From Paraburkholderia sp. ZP32-5 (lineage in GTDB: Bacteria; Pseudomonadota; Gammaproteobacteria; Burkholderiales; Burkholderiaceae), in NCBI RefSeq assembly GCF_021390495.1, contig NZ_JAJEJP010000001.1, forward strand, positions 2,108,001-2,172,000: 64,000 nucleotides of DNA. The letters are read 5' to 3'. The position numbers and the translations under genes are program-made. Shown one piece after another: positions 51,657 through 60,797 of the stretch; position 1 is the first letter of the stretch; every line of letters starts with the position of its first letter. The notes beneath the pieces were generated by a model, which saw only the letters and a program-made list of their open reading frames with translations, was not told where the DNA came from and searched no databases.

Positions 51657-52216
51657 TGCTGCGCCACTCCGAGTAAGGCAGATACAGAGCAGTGGTAGTT
51701 CGCGTTGCCGCTTGCCATGCACCAGTTGATGTCGTTGTTCAGCGACAGCTTGTAGAGCGGCTTCTCGCGTTCGTTGCGATTGCAGAAGCAACGTCCGCAC
51801 GAGGTTTTGCCGCAGCAGTCGTTGTAGGACACGATGTAGTCGGTGCCGTCGTGCGGATTGCGGCAGGTGCCGATCCACGTGATCGGCGACGGTGTCGTGC
51901 CCGGCGGGCAACTGCTCGACGTGCCGCCGCAGCAGCTACAGAGCCACCCGTCGATCGCGCAATAGCGCCAGTAATCGCAGCTATACGGGTCGTCGCTTTT
52001 GCCGGCGGCGGGCGCACTCGCCGCGCCGGACGCGGATGCGCTCGCCACGCCAGGGGCGGATGCGTTATCCGCCGCGAACGTGCGATCCACCGGCAACAGC
52101 GGCACCAGCGCCGAGCCGACCAGCACGCGGCCGAGCGTCGCCATCGCGCTGCGCCGCGAGCTGTGCTGCGCGACATTGCGCGCCTTCAGCTCGAAGAATG
52201 AGTCGAACCATTTCAT
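51653..52216 (-). CDS. mauA: TTQ amine dehydrogenase light chain (MauA/AauA)
   Basis: A 187-residue precursor with a twin-arginine-like leader (SSRRSAMATLGRVLVG) and a Cys-rich mature part. The TTQ residues are identifiable: W114 in PITWIGTC and W165 in NDINWC are 51 apart, as are Trp57 and Trp108 of methylamine dehydrogenase. The catalytic Asp equivalents fall at D89 (CAIDGW) and D133 (YNDCC), keeping the offsets of Asp32 and Asp76. The cofactor oxidises primary amines to aldehydes in the periplasm. Methylamine or aromatic amine (aau) specificity cannot be read from this chain; the aryl-acetaldehyde-type ALDH downstream favours aromatic amines. Confidence 0.93.
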   Translation of the reverse strand: MKWFDSFFELKARNVAQHSSRRSAMATLGRVLVGSALVPLLPVDRTFAADNASAPGVASASASGAASAPAAGKSDDPYSCDYWRYCAIDGWLCSCCGGTSSSCPPGTTPSPITWIGTCRNPHDGTDYIVSYNDCCGKTSCGRCFCNRNEREKPLYKLSLNNDINWCMASGNANYHCSVSALLGVAQQ

Positions 52217-52253
52217 GCTTGTCGTCCTGTTGTTCTGATAGGTGATGACGGGT

Positions 52254-52898
52254 TCAGGCGTGCTGCTGCGCGTGGTCGCGATGGTCCGAATGGTCCGAGT
52301 GTTCCGCATGCCCCGCGTGGACGAACTCCTGCAGCGATGCCACGCCGCGTTCTTTCGCTTCGAACAGGCTTTCGAGGTGTTCACGCGAATTGACCAGACC
52401 CTTCGCGCGAACCTTGCCCGTCTCATCGATCAACAGTGCGTAAGGCAGCTTGCCGATCTGGTACGCGAGACCCAGTTCCTGCGACAGCACGTACGGGAAC
52501 TGGCTCAGGCCCAGCTTCTTGTAGAAGGCCGCGTGTTCGGTGGTGTCGCCGTCGCTCGCGAGCACGATGTCGGTGGCGGTTTCGCGCGCCTGAATCGACG
52601 GCAGCAGCGGCAGCAGCTTCTTGCAGACCGGGCAGCTCGGCGACAGGAAGAACACCAGCGTGCTGCGGCCTTTCGCAGAGATACCGCCGACCTTGACCTG
52701 ACGGCCATCGAGCGCGCCCAGCTCGAACGACGGTCCGACCGTGCCGACCGCGGGCCCCTTGTCGATCATCAGCGCGCCGACCGGCATCAGCCGTTCGTAC
52801 AGGATGCCGATCTGGCGCACGAGTGCGAGTGAAATGGCGCCGAGCGCGAGTACGCCAACCCACAGCAAGGCGTTAGAGATCAACAGTGCGTTTTCCAT
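52254..52898 (-). CDS. mauD: Amine dehydrogenase maturation thioredoxin-like protein MauD
   Basis: A 214-residue protein with one N-terminal membrane anchor (LLWVGVLALGAISLALVRQI) and a periplasmic thioredoxin-like domain with the redox motif CPVC (LSPSCPVCKKLLP). The C-terminal tail is rich in His and Asp and could bind metal. MauD is needed to form the six disulfides of the light chain. It overlaps the mauE stop by 1 bp and precedes the light-chain gene by 37 bp. Confidence 0.9.
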   Translation of the reverse strand: MENALLISNALLWVGVLALGAISLALVRQIGILYERLMPVGALMIDKGPAVGTVGPSFELGALDGRQVKVGGISAKGRSTLVFFLSPSCPVCKKLLPLLPSIQARETATDIVLASDGDTTEHAAFYKKLGLSQFPYVLSQELGLAYQIGKLPYALLIDETGKVRAKGLVNSREHLESLFEAKERGVASLQEFVHAGHAEHSDHSDHRDHAQQHA

Positions 52899-53464
52899 TA
52901 CGAGTTCCTCAGGTGATTCAGCTTGGGACGGTTGTCGAGCAACACGTCCAGGGTAAAGAAAGCAGCCACGGCGACGAGCGTCGCGCCGAGCACGCTCAGA
53001 TAGTCGAACCAGACGACCGCGCGAGTGCTTTGCGGCACGCCGGCGAGCGCGGCCAGCGCAGCGAGCAGCAGCGTGCGCGCGACGTGTGCCCAGCCGATCG
53101 ACGGCGCCACCGCGCCACCGGACTGGCGAAAGCCGTTGCAGCCGCAATCGATATCGGTGCGTCCGCGTGCCACGTTGATACCGAGCGCGAGCGCAAACAG
53201 CATGAACAGCGCGGCGAGCGCGATGGCGCCAACCCCGCGCGTTGCCGGCAGCAGGCTCGCGAGCGTCGCGCTGATTTCGGCGAGCGGCAGAAACAGTGCG
53301 AACGGTGCGATCAACGCGTGCGGCAGCAACTGGAAGCCGGCCACCGTCTGCCTCAGTTCGGACTGGCGCGTGAGCTTTGGCAACGCGAGCGTCAATGTGA
53401 TGATCGAGGTCGCCGCGAGCGCGACGGTCGATACGACCGGATCGATGACGAGGGTGAAATTCAT
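52898..53464 (-). CDS. mauE: Amine dehydrogenase maturation membrane protein MauE
   Basis: A 188-residue inner-membrane protein with about five TM helices and a DIDCGCNG motif, whose two Cys lie in a loop as expected of a DoxX/MauE-type thiol redox protein. It probably works with MauD in disulfide formation for the light chain. It follows the heavy-chain gene by 13 bp. Confidence 0.9.
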   Translation of the reverse strand: MNFTLVIDPVVSTVALAATSIITLTLALPKLTRQSELRQTVAGFQLLPHALIAPFALFLPLAEISATLASLLPATRGVGAIALAALFMLFALALGINVARGRTDIDCGCNGFRQSGGAVAPSIGWAHVARTLLLAALAALAGVPQSTRAVVWFDYLSVLGATLVAVAAFFTLDVLLDNRPKLNHLRNS

Positions 53465-53477
53465 CGCCTATCCCTCG

Positions 53478-54626
53478 TTACGGATTGACCAGCAGCGACG
53501 CGGTCGTGCCGATCTGCTTGTGAACGTGCTGGAGCTTGCCGCTCGCCGCATCGGCGACGATCACATCCGAATTCACCGTGATGCCGTAGAACAGCGGGTG
53601 CGCGTCTTCGCTGACCTGAATCGACAGCAGCGGATCGATCTTCTGGTCCGCGAGCTTCCAGCGCGCGATGCGCTTATGCGTGTTCAGATCGAACACCCAC
53701 ACTTCGCTCGCGGGGTCCTTGTGCGAACCGTCGGCACCTTGATGCATCGCGACGAACAGACGCTGCGTCGGCACGTGCAGCGCGGTTTGCTGCAGGCCGC
53801 CCGGACGCCAGCCGGCCTTCGCTTCATCCGCGCTGACGAGCGCCCACGGTGTGCCGAATACCGGCGCGGCGCCGCTGAAATCGGCGCTGCGCACATGGCC
53901 GTTGAAGGTCGTGAACCAGTACGTATTGCCGCTGCGCGATGCATTGACGAAGGCCGGATCTTTTGCGACGTCGATGAACGCGTCCGACAGCTTGCGGCTC
54001 TTTTCCTTGCCGTTCGAGCCGAGTACGACGGTCAGCGCCTTGCCGCTTTCACACAGCGAAGTAACGCGGTCGTTGCCCGACGGATAGGCGAGCACGCAAC
54101 CATCGGTGTCGATTTCCGACGTGACCTGGTGCGTGGCCGTATTGACCACCGTGACCGACGTCGCGGGGGTGATGTTCGATACGTACAGCCACTTGCCGTC
54201 TTTCGATAGCGCCGTGTTGTACGGCGACGGCACGCTTTGCGCGTGCTTCGGCGGAATCACGACTTCGCCGGTGATCTGCAGCGTCGTGTTGTCGGTCGTT
54301 TCGACGACATCGGTGCGCGTGCCGTGCGAACCGCGCGCGAAATACGTCGTCGCGACATAGCTGGTCTTGTGGTCGGGGCTGATCGCGAGACCCGGCGCGA
54401 AGCCCGCATCGATCTGGCCGAGATAGCGGCTGTTGTCCCCGTCGATCACGTACGTACGCGCGTCCGTCATCGAGCTGAAATTCACGTCCATCACGTACAA
54501 CTGATGCGGGCTGTACGCCGGCATCTTCGCGATCGTCAGGTCCTCGGCCTTTTCGGCTGCAAGGACATGGGCCGATATCGCGGCACTGCTTGCCATCAGC
54601 AGCGCCAGTCTCCAATTTCGTAGCAT
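53478..54626 (-). CDS. mauB: TTQ amine dehydrogenase heavy chain (MauB/AauB)
   Basis: A 382-residue precursor with a Sec signal peptide (LALLMASSAAISAHVLA) and a seven-bladed beta-propeller. Typical MauB segments are YVMDVNFSSMTDARTYVIDG, FARGSHGTRTDVVETTDNTT, and the conserved GWRPGGLQQTALHVPTQRLF. The heavy chain forms an alpha2beta2 complex with the TTQ light chain in the periplasm. The ATG at 54626 is chosen because GGAGAAG lies directly upstream; an in-frame ATG at 54707 is unsupported. It is the first gene of the long leftward operon. Confidence 0.92.
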   Translation of the reverse strand: MLRNWRLALLMASSAAISAHVLAAEKAEDLTIAKMPAYSPHQLYVMDVNFSSMTDARTYVIDGDNSRYLGQIDAGFAPGLAISPDHKTSYVATTYFARGSHGTRTDVVETTDNTTLQITGEVVIPPKHAQSVPSPYNTALSKDGKWLYVSNITPATSVTVVNTATHQVTSEIDTDGCVLAYPSGNDRVTSLCESGKALTVVLGSNGKEKSRKLSDAFIDVAKDPAFVNASRSGNTYWFTTFNGHVRSADFSGAAPVFGTPWALVSADEAKAGWRPGGLQQTALHVPTQRLFVAMHQGADGSHKDPASEVWVFDLNTHKRIARWKLADQKIDPLLSIQVSEDAHPLFYGITVNSDVIVADAASGKLQHVHKQIGTTASLLVNP

Positions 54627-54884
54627 TTCTTCTCCGCAGGTACATTCGTTGTGGCCTTGCGGAAAATTAACCGTAGAAAAAGCTCGAAACAGCTCCCAAA
54701 TCGGCAAACGATACGTAGTTTTATTACGGGTATCTTACGAATTTACCGGTGGGCTTACAAAGCACCGCAACGCATTTTTCGTCGGCAATGAATAGCCGGG
54801 GTTGACCCGTATGCGCGAGCGAGTCGTTGCGGGCGAGCCGATGATCGGAGGGTATGGTGTGGGCAGCCGTGATTCAGCCGTGAT
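54627..54884 (-). promoter_or_regulatory. Promoter region of the amine dehydrogenase operon
   Basis: These 258 bp upstream of mauB are markedly AT-rich between 54660 and 54760, in contrast to the flanks. No regulator gene is adjacent. I could not assign a specific -35/-10 or operator. The nearest candidate regulators are the AraC at 30920 and genes outside the window. Confidence 0.4.
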
Positions 54885-55307
54885 TCACGCGTCGTGCGCG
54901 ATCGCTTCGTGAGCGGCCGGTTCGAGACCGGGCACGCAGGCTTCGAACTGATCGCGTGAACCGAACAGCCGGGTCGGCAGCAACACCGCTTCGGCCGCGT
55001 TGATCAACAGCAGCGCGACGTTGATGCGGCGATCCGTGTGACGCACGACCGCGAAGTGATGACACGGCAACTGACCGTTGAAACGCGGGTCGGCACTGAC
55101 GATATCTTCGTCATCGTGCAGCCCTTCGAGTCGCGCGCCGGGAACGATTCGCCAGTGCTCGGGCAGACGCACGAGCACGTCGGTCACGTCGCCGAAATCG
55201 GAAATGACTGCCGCGTGCGCATTGGGCGCGCGCCGGAACCACAACGGTTCATCGGCTGCTTCGACATGAAGCGCCGCGACCGGAAACAGGAGAAGGCCGT
55301 TTTCCAT
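54885..55307 (-). CDS. Hypothetical protein, 140 aa
   Basis: A 140-residue soluble protein with normal Burkholderia codon bias and no recognised family. Features are an N-terminal LLLFPVAALHV strand, PLWFRRAPNAHAAVISDFGD, a DVLVRLPEHWRIVPG strand, and an acidic His-rich stretch (LEGLHDDEDIVSADP). No signal peptide or membrane segment is apparent. The start lacks a good Shine-Dalgarno. It lies between two operons, both leftward, and could be independent. Confidence 0.5.
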   Translation of the reverse strand: MENGLLLFPVAALHVEAADEPLWFRRAPNAHAAVISDFGDVTDVLVRLPEHWRIVPGARLEGLHDDEDIVSADPRFNGQLPCHHFAVVRHTDRRINVALLLINAAEAVLLPTRLFGSRDQFEACVPGLEPAAHEAIAHDA

Positions 55308-55436
55308 GGAGAGTCAATAACATCGGAGCCCGCAATCTGATCGGCTCGGATGATCGCCTGAAAACGGCCGGCGCGGCTAGGTGACGGCGTGGGATTTGCC
55401 GATATTGGAGGTTGGTGCGGCGTGGGAAGTCGACAG

Positions 55437-55464
55437 GTCTTGCGGCTTTGAAGAGCCGCAAGAC
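55437..55464. terminator. Hairpin after the amidohydrolase gene
   Basis: A perfect 11-bp stem GTCTTGCGGCT / AGCCGCAAGAC with a 6-nt loop lies a few bases beyond the stop codon of the leftward operon. No T-run follows, so it may be an RNA 3'-end structure or a rho-dependent pause site rather than a classical intrinsic terminator. Confidence 0.6.
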
Positions 55465-55467
55465 TGA

Positions 55468-56289
55468 TCAGGCGGCCGATCCTTCGTCGTGCCAGCCGAA
55501 CAGCTTTGCCGGCGTTTCACTCAGCACGATGCGACGTTCCTGCTCATCAGGCAGCCAGCGATGCAACTGCTGGACGGTGTCGTCGTAACTGATCGTTTGT
55601 TCGAACATCGTATGAGGCCAGTCGCTGCCCCACACGAGCCGCTGCAGGCCGAATGCTTCACGCAGCAACGGCGTCGCGGCCATCGCAACCTGGTCGCCGT
55701 GCGGGCCATTGCGATACGCGCCCGACAGCTTGACCCACACGCGGCCCGAGCCCGCCAGCGACAGCAGATAGCGGAACCCCGCATCGTCGACACCCAGCTC
55801 CGGGTCCGGCCGACCGAAGTGATCGACGACGACCTTCACGCCCGCATCGAGAATCGCCGGCACGATCCGCTTCAGGTCGATCGCATGGCTGTGGATTTCG
55901 ATTTGCCAGTCGCGCGCGGCTACCGCGTCGAGCAGCGAGCGCCACGCGGGATCGCGCCAGTCCGGCAGCGGCCGGCCGATCAGATTGAGCCGAATGCCGA
56001 CGACACCATCCGCGGCCAGCTGATCGAGCACGTCGGCGGACACACCAGGCTCGACGACCGCGATGCCGCGCAGGCGGTCCGGATGCCGGCGCAGGCTCTC
56101 GACCATGAAGCTGTTATCGGTGCCGAGAAAACTCGGCTGCACCAGCACGCCGCGGCTGATGCCGTTGCGCGCCAGATTGTCGAGGTATTGCGTTTCGTCC
56201 GCATCGTAATCCACCGTATAGCGCCGCTCGGAGACGAACGACAGTGCTCGCGTAAAAACGTGTGCGTGACAATCAATGCTTGCCATCAA
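55468..56289 (-). CDS. Amidohydrolase_2 family lactonase/hydrolase
   Basis: A 273-residue metal-dependent hydrolase of the LigI / 2-pyrone-4,6-dicarboxylate lactonase group. The N-terminal metal motif is DCHAH, with strand-end residues in IEIHSHA, VVDHFGRP and WGSDWPH, and a TPAKLFGW C-terminus. Members open lactones of sugar acids or pyrone dicarboxylates. It is the last gene of the operon that also encodes a sugar-acid-type dehydratase, so a lactone precursor is plausible. The start overlaps the carrier stop by 4 bp; ATGs at 56289 and 56286 both fit. Confidence 0.85.
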   Translation of the reverse strand: MMASIDCHAHVFTRALSFVSERRYTVDYDADETQYLDNLARNGISRGVLVQPSFLGTDNSFMVESLRRHPDRLRGIAVVEPGVSADVLDQLAADGVVGIRLNLIGRPLPDWRDPAWRSLLDAVAARDWQIEIHSHAIDLKRIVPAILDAGVKVVVDHFGRPDPELGVDDAGFRYLLSLAGSGRVWVKLSGAYRNGPHGDQVAMAATPLLREAFGLQRLVWGSDWPHTMFEQTISYDDTVQQLHRWLPDEQERRIVLSETPAKLFGWHDEGSAA

Positions 56290-57644
56290 TGTTCCCGTTG
56301 ATAGTTCGGCTCGACGCCGACAGGCGCGGCCTGATGCCGGCGCGGCTCGAAGCGTCCGAGGATAAACGTGAGCAGCGCGGACACGAAAAACGCCGCCGCC
56401 ATCGCCCAGATGCCCGCCGCGAACGTGCCGTAAATCTGCTTGAGTTCGCCGACCATCACGGTGCCGACGAAGCCACCCAGCGTACCGATCGTATTGATCA
56501 GCGCAAGCCCGCCCGCCGCGGCCTTGCCGCCGAGGAAGCGGGTCGGAATGGCCCAGAACACCGCCCGCGCGGCGAACACCGCCAGCACCGCGAGGCTGAT
56601 ACCCGTCAGCTGAACGACGACGCCGAGCGACAACGCCGACACGATGAAGCCGATCGTGCCGACGACACAGATCATGCGCAGATGGAACGCATGCTGTCCG
56701 TCCTTATCGGCGAAACGCGCCCACACATAGGTGCCGACACAAGCAACCACGTACGGAATCGCGGACAGCATGCCGATTTTCAGCGCGCCGTAGCCGTATT
56801 CCTTCAGGATCAGCGGCAGCCACACGCCCACGCCATACGTGCCGATCACGAAGCCGAACTGGATCACGCCGAGCAGATAGATGCGAAAGTCCTTCAACGC
56901 GGCGAACGTGGTCTTGTGCGAATCGCGCGACTCGTTACTCAACTGCGCGTTCAACGCATCGCGTTCTTCGCTGGTGAGCCAGTGTGCCTCGGACGGATAG
57001 TCACGCACGACGAACAGAATCGCGATACCGATCAACACGGCAGGCAAGCCCTGCGCGATGAACATCCACTGCCAACCCTGCAGGCCGAGCACACCGTCGA
57101 GCTGGAACAACAAACCCGAAGTCGGACCGCCGATCACCGATGCGAGCGGCGCGCCGAGCATGAAGATCGCCAGAATCCGCGTGCGGTATTCGGCCGGAAA
57201 CCAGCAGGCGAGCAGGAAGGTCGCGCCGGGGAACAGACCCGCTTCAGCCGCGCCGAGGATCAGACGCAGCACGTAGAAACTGTGCGCGCCGGTCGCGAGC
57301 GCGGTCGCGGCAGTGGCAAGGCCCCACGTGACCATGATTCGCGCGAGCCAGCGCCGCGCGCCATAGCGATACAGCGCAAGGTTGCTCGGCACTTCGAGCG
57401 CGCAATAGCCGACGAACAGCAGACTCGCGCCGAAGCCGAATTGCGCGGTCGTCATGCCCAGATCGTGCGTCATCGTCAACGCGGCGAAGCCCGCGTTGTT
57501 CTTGTCGATGTAACTGAGGATCAGCGCCGCGATCATCAGCGGCAGAATTCGCCATGCGTTCTTGCGCTGCGCGCTATGCCATAGCTCGGTGCGCCGGCGG
57601 CTTGCTTCATCCTGTGCCGCGGGGGCATTGGAGTTCGCATACAT
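56286..57644 (-). CDS. ACS-family MFS transporter (organic anion importer)
   Basis: A 452-residue anion:cation symporter with about twelve TM helices. TM1 is LPLMIAALILSYIDKNNAGF. FVGYCALEVPSNLALYRYGA and the LGAAEAGLFPGATFLLACWF motif are typical of the tartrate/phthalate/glucarate carriers. The start at 57644 places the first conserved residues correctly; an ATG at 57722 is in frame but unsupported. It should import the acid that the surrounding genes degrade. Confidence 0.9.
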   Translation of the reverse strand: MYANSNAPAAQDEASRRRTELWHSAQRKNAWRILPLMIAALILSYIDKNNAGFAALTMTHDLGMTTAQFGFGASLLFVGYCALEVPSNLALYRYGARRWLARIMVTWGLATAATALATGAHSFYVLRLILGAAEAGLFPGATFLLACWFPAEYRTRILAIFMLGAPLASVIGGPTSGLLFQLDGVLGLQGWQWMFIAQGLPAVLIGIAILFVVRDYPSEAHWLTSEERDALNAQLSNESRDSHKTTFAALKDFRIYLLGVIQFGFVIGTYGVGVWLPLILKEYGYGALKIGMLSAIPYVVACVGTYVWARFADKDGQHAFHLRMICVVGTIGFIVSALSLGVVVQLTGISLAVLAVFAARAVFWAIPTRFLGGKAAAGGLALINTIGTLGGFVGTVMVGELKQIYGTFAAGIWAMAAAFFVSALLTFILGRFEPRRHQAAPVGVEPNYQREH

Positions 57645-57806
57645 GAGGGGTCTCTCTCCGTAGAGGGTGGTGTGCGGTGTTATCTCGTTGTCATGCGCGA
57701 CTGGTATCCGGCGCTTGCACAAGGGCGGCGATGGGCGGCAATGAAGCCGCGCACCGCCCCTGTGTTGCGCTCTCGTGTTGTGTTGCTGGATGCGTGTTGT
57801 GTCGCG

Positions 57807-59561
57807 TTACTTGCGCGGCACCGGACCGCGCGATTCGACAGCGCGCAGGAAGTCGAAATCGGCGCCCTTGTCCGCCTGCGTCACCGTGTCGAGGAACAGC
57901 TTCTGATAGCCGCGCGCGGCCGTCGGCGTGACGCTCGGCTTCAGTTCGGCGCGACGCTTCAACTCAGCGTCGTCGACCAGCAGCGTGATCTCGCGGTTCG
58001 CTACGCTCAGGCGGATGCGATCGCCGTTCTGCACATAAGCGAGCGGTCCACCGATCGCGGCTTCCGGCGTCACGTGCAACACGATCGTGCCGAACGCGGT
58101 GCCGCTCATGCGTCCGTCGGAGATGCGCACCATGTCTTTGACGCCGGCGCGCGCGAGCTTTTTCGGAATCGGGATATAGCCGGCTTCCGGCATCCCCGGC
58201 GCACCCTTCGGGCCGATGCGCTTGAGCACGATCACATCGTCGGCGGTGACGTCGAGATCGTCGGCGTCGATGCGCGCGGCCATATCCACCGCGTCTTCGA
58301 ACACGACTGCCCTGCCCTCGTGTTCCATCAAGGTCTGGCTGGCCGCCGACTGCTTGATGATCGCGCCTTCCGGCGCGAGGTTACCGCGCAACACCGCGAG
58401 ACCGCCTTGCGGGTAGATCGGATCGGCGATCGTGCGCACGACGTTTTGCTCGAAGCGCGGGCCGGCCGCTTCCATCTCTTCGCCGAGCGTGCGGCCCGTC
58501 ACGGTCATCGCATCGAGATGCAGCAGCGGCTTCAGTTCATGAAGCAGCGTTGCCATGCCGCCCGCGTGATGGAAGTCTTCCATGTAGTGCTCGCCCGACG
58601 GCTTCAGATTCAGCAGCACCGGCGTTTCGCGCCCCATGCGGTCGACCGCGTCGAGATCGATATCGAAGCCCATGCGTCCCGCGATCGCGGCCAGATGCAC
58701 GATGCCGTTGGTCGAACCGCCGATGGCGAGCAGCACACGCAGGCCGTTCTCGAACGATTCGGCGCTCAGCACCTTGTCGATCGTCAGACGCTTGCGTGCC
58801 ATCTCCACCGCCTGCACGCCGGTTTGTTCGGCGATACGCATACGGTCCGCGGTCACGGCCGGCGGCGATGCGCCACCCGGCACGGTCATGCCCATCGCTT
58901 CGGCGACGCAGGCCATCGTGCTGGCCGTGCCCATCACCGAACAGGTGCCGACGCTCGCGACCAGCTTGTCGTTGACCGCGACGATTTCTTCCTCGGTGAT
59001 TTCCTCGGCGCGGAACTTGCCCCAGTAGCGACGGCAATCGGTACAGGCGCCGACGCGCTCACCGCCATGCGAACCCGTCAGCATCGAGCCGGTGATCAAC
59101 TGGATCGCCGGAATGCCGGCCGACGCCGCGCCCATCAACTGCGCGGGCACCGTCTTGTCGCAGCCGCCGATCAGCACGACCGCGTCCATCGGTTGCGCGC
59201 GGATCATTTCCTCTGTGTCCATCGACATCAGATTGCGCATGAACATGCTGGTGGGTTGCGAGAAGCTCTCGTGAATCGAGATCGTCGGGAAATCCATCGG
59301 CAGGCCGCCGGCCATCAGAATGCCGCGCTTCAATGCTTCGATCAGCTGCGGCGCGTTGCCGTGACACGGGTTGTACGCGCTGCCGGTATTGGTGATGCCG
59401 ATCACCGGGCGATCCAGCGCGCTATCGGTATAGCCCGCGCCCTTGATGAACGCCTTGCGCAGAAACAGCGAAAAGCCGCTGTCGCCGTAGTTCGTCAGGC
59501 CGCGGCGAATGCCGGCCGCGGCGCCCAGATCGTTGTTATCAGCGGAAGTCTTCTTGGTCAT
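57807..59561 (-). CDS. IlvD/Edd-family dehydratase (sugar-acid type)
   Basis: A 584-residue Fe-S/Mg-dependent dehydratase. Cys residues for the cluster lie in NPCHGN, IGGCDKTVPA and VGTCSVMGTASTM, the last in the sugar-acid (arabonate/xylonate) variant. The extra motif GACTDCRRYWG also marks that subgroup, and the C-terminus has SDGRMSGTAFGT. It removes water from a 2,3-dihydroxy acid to give a 2-keto-3-deoxy acid. In this operon it probably acts on an aldonate or similar acid, not in branched-chain amino acid synthesis. Confidence 0.9.
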   Translation of the reverse strand: MTKKTSADNNDLGAAAGIRRGLTNYGDSGFSLFLRKAFIKGAGYTDSALDRPVIGITNTGSAYNPCHGNAPQLIEALKRGILMAGGLPMDFPTISIHESFSQPTSMFMRNLMSMDTEEMIRAQPMDAVVLIGGCDKTVPAQLMGAASAGIPAIQLITGSMLTGSHGGERVGACTDCRRYWGKFRAEEITEEEIVAVNDKLVASVGTCSVMGTASTMACVAEAMGMTVPGGASPPAVTADRMRIAEQTGVQAVEMARKRLTIDKVLSAESFENGLRVLLAIGGSTNGIVHLAAIAGRMGFDIDLDAVDRMGRETPVLLNLKPSGEHYMEDFHHAGGMATLLHELKPLLHLDAMTVTGRTLGEEMEAAGPRFEQNVVRTIADPIYPQGGLAVLRGNLAPEGAIIKQSAASQTLMEHEGRAVVFEDAVDMAARIDADDLDVTADDVIVLKRIGPKGAPGMPEAGYIPIPKKLARAGVKDMVRISDGRMSGTAFGTIVLHVTPEAAIGGPLAYVQNGDRIRLSVANREITLLVDDAELKRRAELKPSVTPTAARGYQKLFLDTVTQADKGADFDFLRAVESRGPVPRK

Positions 59562-59612
59562 AACTTAACTGCCTACGTCGAGAATAGATAAGAAAAGCGC
59601 GCGTGCCGCGGC

Positions 59613-60644
59613 TTACGACAACCGGCGAATCAACGCCTTCGAGAACTCCGCCGTCGATGCGCTGCCGCCGATGTCGCCAGTGCGCACGTTATCGTCGATC
59701 AGCGTGCCGCGAATGCCATCGACCAGACGCGTGGCGAGATCCTTGTGGCCGACGTGTTCGAGCATCAGCCCGGCGGCGAGCAGTTGCGAGACCGGATTCG
59801 CAATGCCCTTGCCCGCGATGTCCGGTGCCGAGCCGTGCACGGCTTCGAACAGCGCCGCGTGCGTACCGATATTCGATCCCGGCGCGAGCCCCAGACCACC
59901 GACCAGACCCGCCAGTTGATCGGACAGGATATCGCCGAACAGATTCGTGCACAGCAGCATGTCGAATTGCCACGGGTTGAGCACCAGTTGCATTGCGCAC
60001 GCATCGACGATGCGGTCGTCCAGCACGACACGGCCTTCGTACTCTTTCGCGACTTCACGCGCAGCTTGCAGGAAGATGCCGGTCAACGCCTTCAGGATGT
60101 TGGCCTTGTGCACGACGGTGATTTTCTTGCGGCCGTGCTTGACCGCGTATTCGAACGCGAAGCGCGCAATCCGCAGGCAGCCTTCGCGCGTATTCACGCC
60201 CTGCGACACCGCGACCGCGTGCGGATCGCCGCCGACCGGAATGTAGTGTTCGTGCGCGACATAAAAGCCTTCGATGTTCTCGCGCACCAGCACGATATCG
60301 ATGTCTTCATAGCGGCCCGGCACGATCGTTTTCGCCGGACGCACATTCGCGTACATGTCGAACACTTCGCGCAGACGCACATTGACCGAACGGAAGCCGC
60401 CGGCCGACGGCGTCGTCAACGGGCCTTTCAGACCGAGCCGCGTGCGTCGCAGGCTGTCGAGCGTTGCTTCGGGCAACGGGTCGCCGGTGGCTTCCAGCGC
60501 CGCCACGCCGCCCAGCTGAACGTCCCACTCGAACGGCGAGCCGAGCGCGTCGAGCGCATCGACCGTGACTTGCGTGATTTCGGGGCCGATGCCATCTCCA
60601 GGTATCAACGTTGCCTGAATACGCTCGTTTGAACGACTAGTCAC
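59613..60644 (-). CDS. Isocitrate/isopropylmalate-family dehydrogenase
   Basis: A 343-residue NAD-dependent beta-decarboxylating dehydrogenase. It opens with ATLIPGDGIGPEI, has substrate Arg residues in SVNVRLREVFDMYANVRP, the YVAHEH/Lys pair near 130-180, and the Asp-rich metal site DMLLCTNLFGDILSD followed by LAPGSNIG. The family covers isocitrate, isopropylmalate, D-malate and tartrate dehydrogenases. Being in a catabolic operon away from icd and leu genes, it likely oxidises a hydroxy-dicarboxylate or similar intermediate. Confidence 0.88.
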   Translation of the reverse strand: MTSRSNERIQATLIPGDGIGPEITQVTVDALDALGSPFEWDVQLGGVAALEATGDPLPEATLDSLRRTRLGLKGPLTTPSAGGFRSVNVRLREVFDMYANVRPAKTIVPGRYEDIDIVLVRENIEGFYVAHEHYIPVGGDPHAVAVSQGVNTREGCLRIARFAFEYAVKHGRKKITVVHKANILKALTGIFLQAAREVAKEYEGRVVLDDRIVDACAMQLVLNPWQFDMLLCTNLFGDILSDQLAGLVGGLGLAPGSNIGTHAALFEAVHGSAPDIAGKGIANPVSQLLAAGLMLEHVGHKDLATRLVDGIRGTLIDDNVRTGDIGGSASTAEFSKALIRRLS

Positions 60645-60797
60645 TTTCCGATCCTCTATGTATGGATGCTTCTGTTAAATCCCGCAGCGCTTCGTGCAAT
60701 GCTTCGCGCGGTGCCTTGTTGCCGCGTTGTTGCCACTTCGTTGCCCGTATTGGGCGCTGCTTTTATTGCTGAGTTATTACTGTCGCGATCGCCGCGC

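Noticed and set aside
57672..59591. A 639-codon open frame on the + strand
   Set aside because: It is the antisense shadow of the IlvD/Edd dehydratase; composition is Arg/His-rich with no fold pattern.
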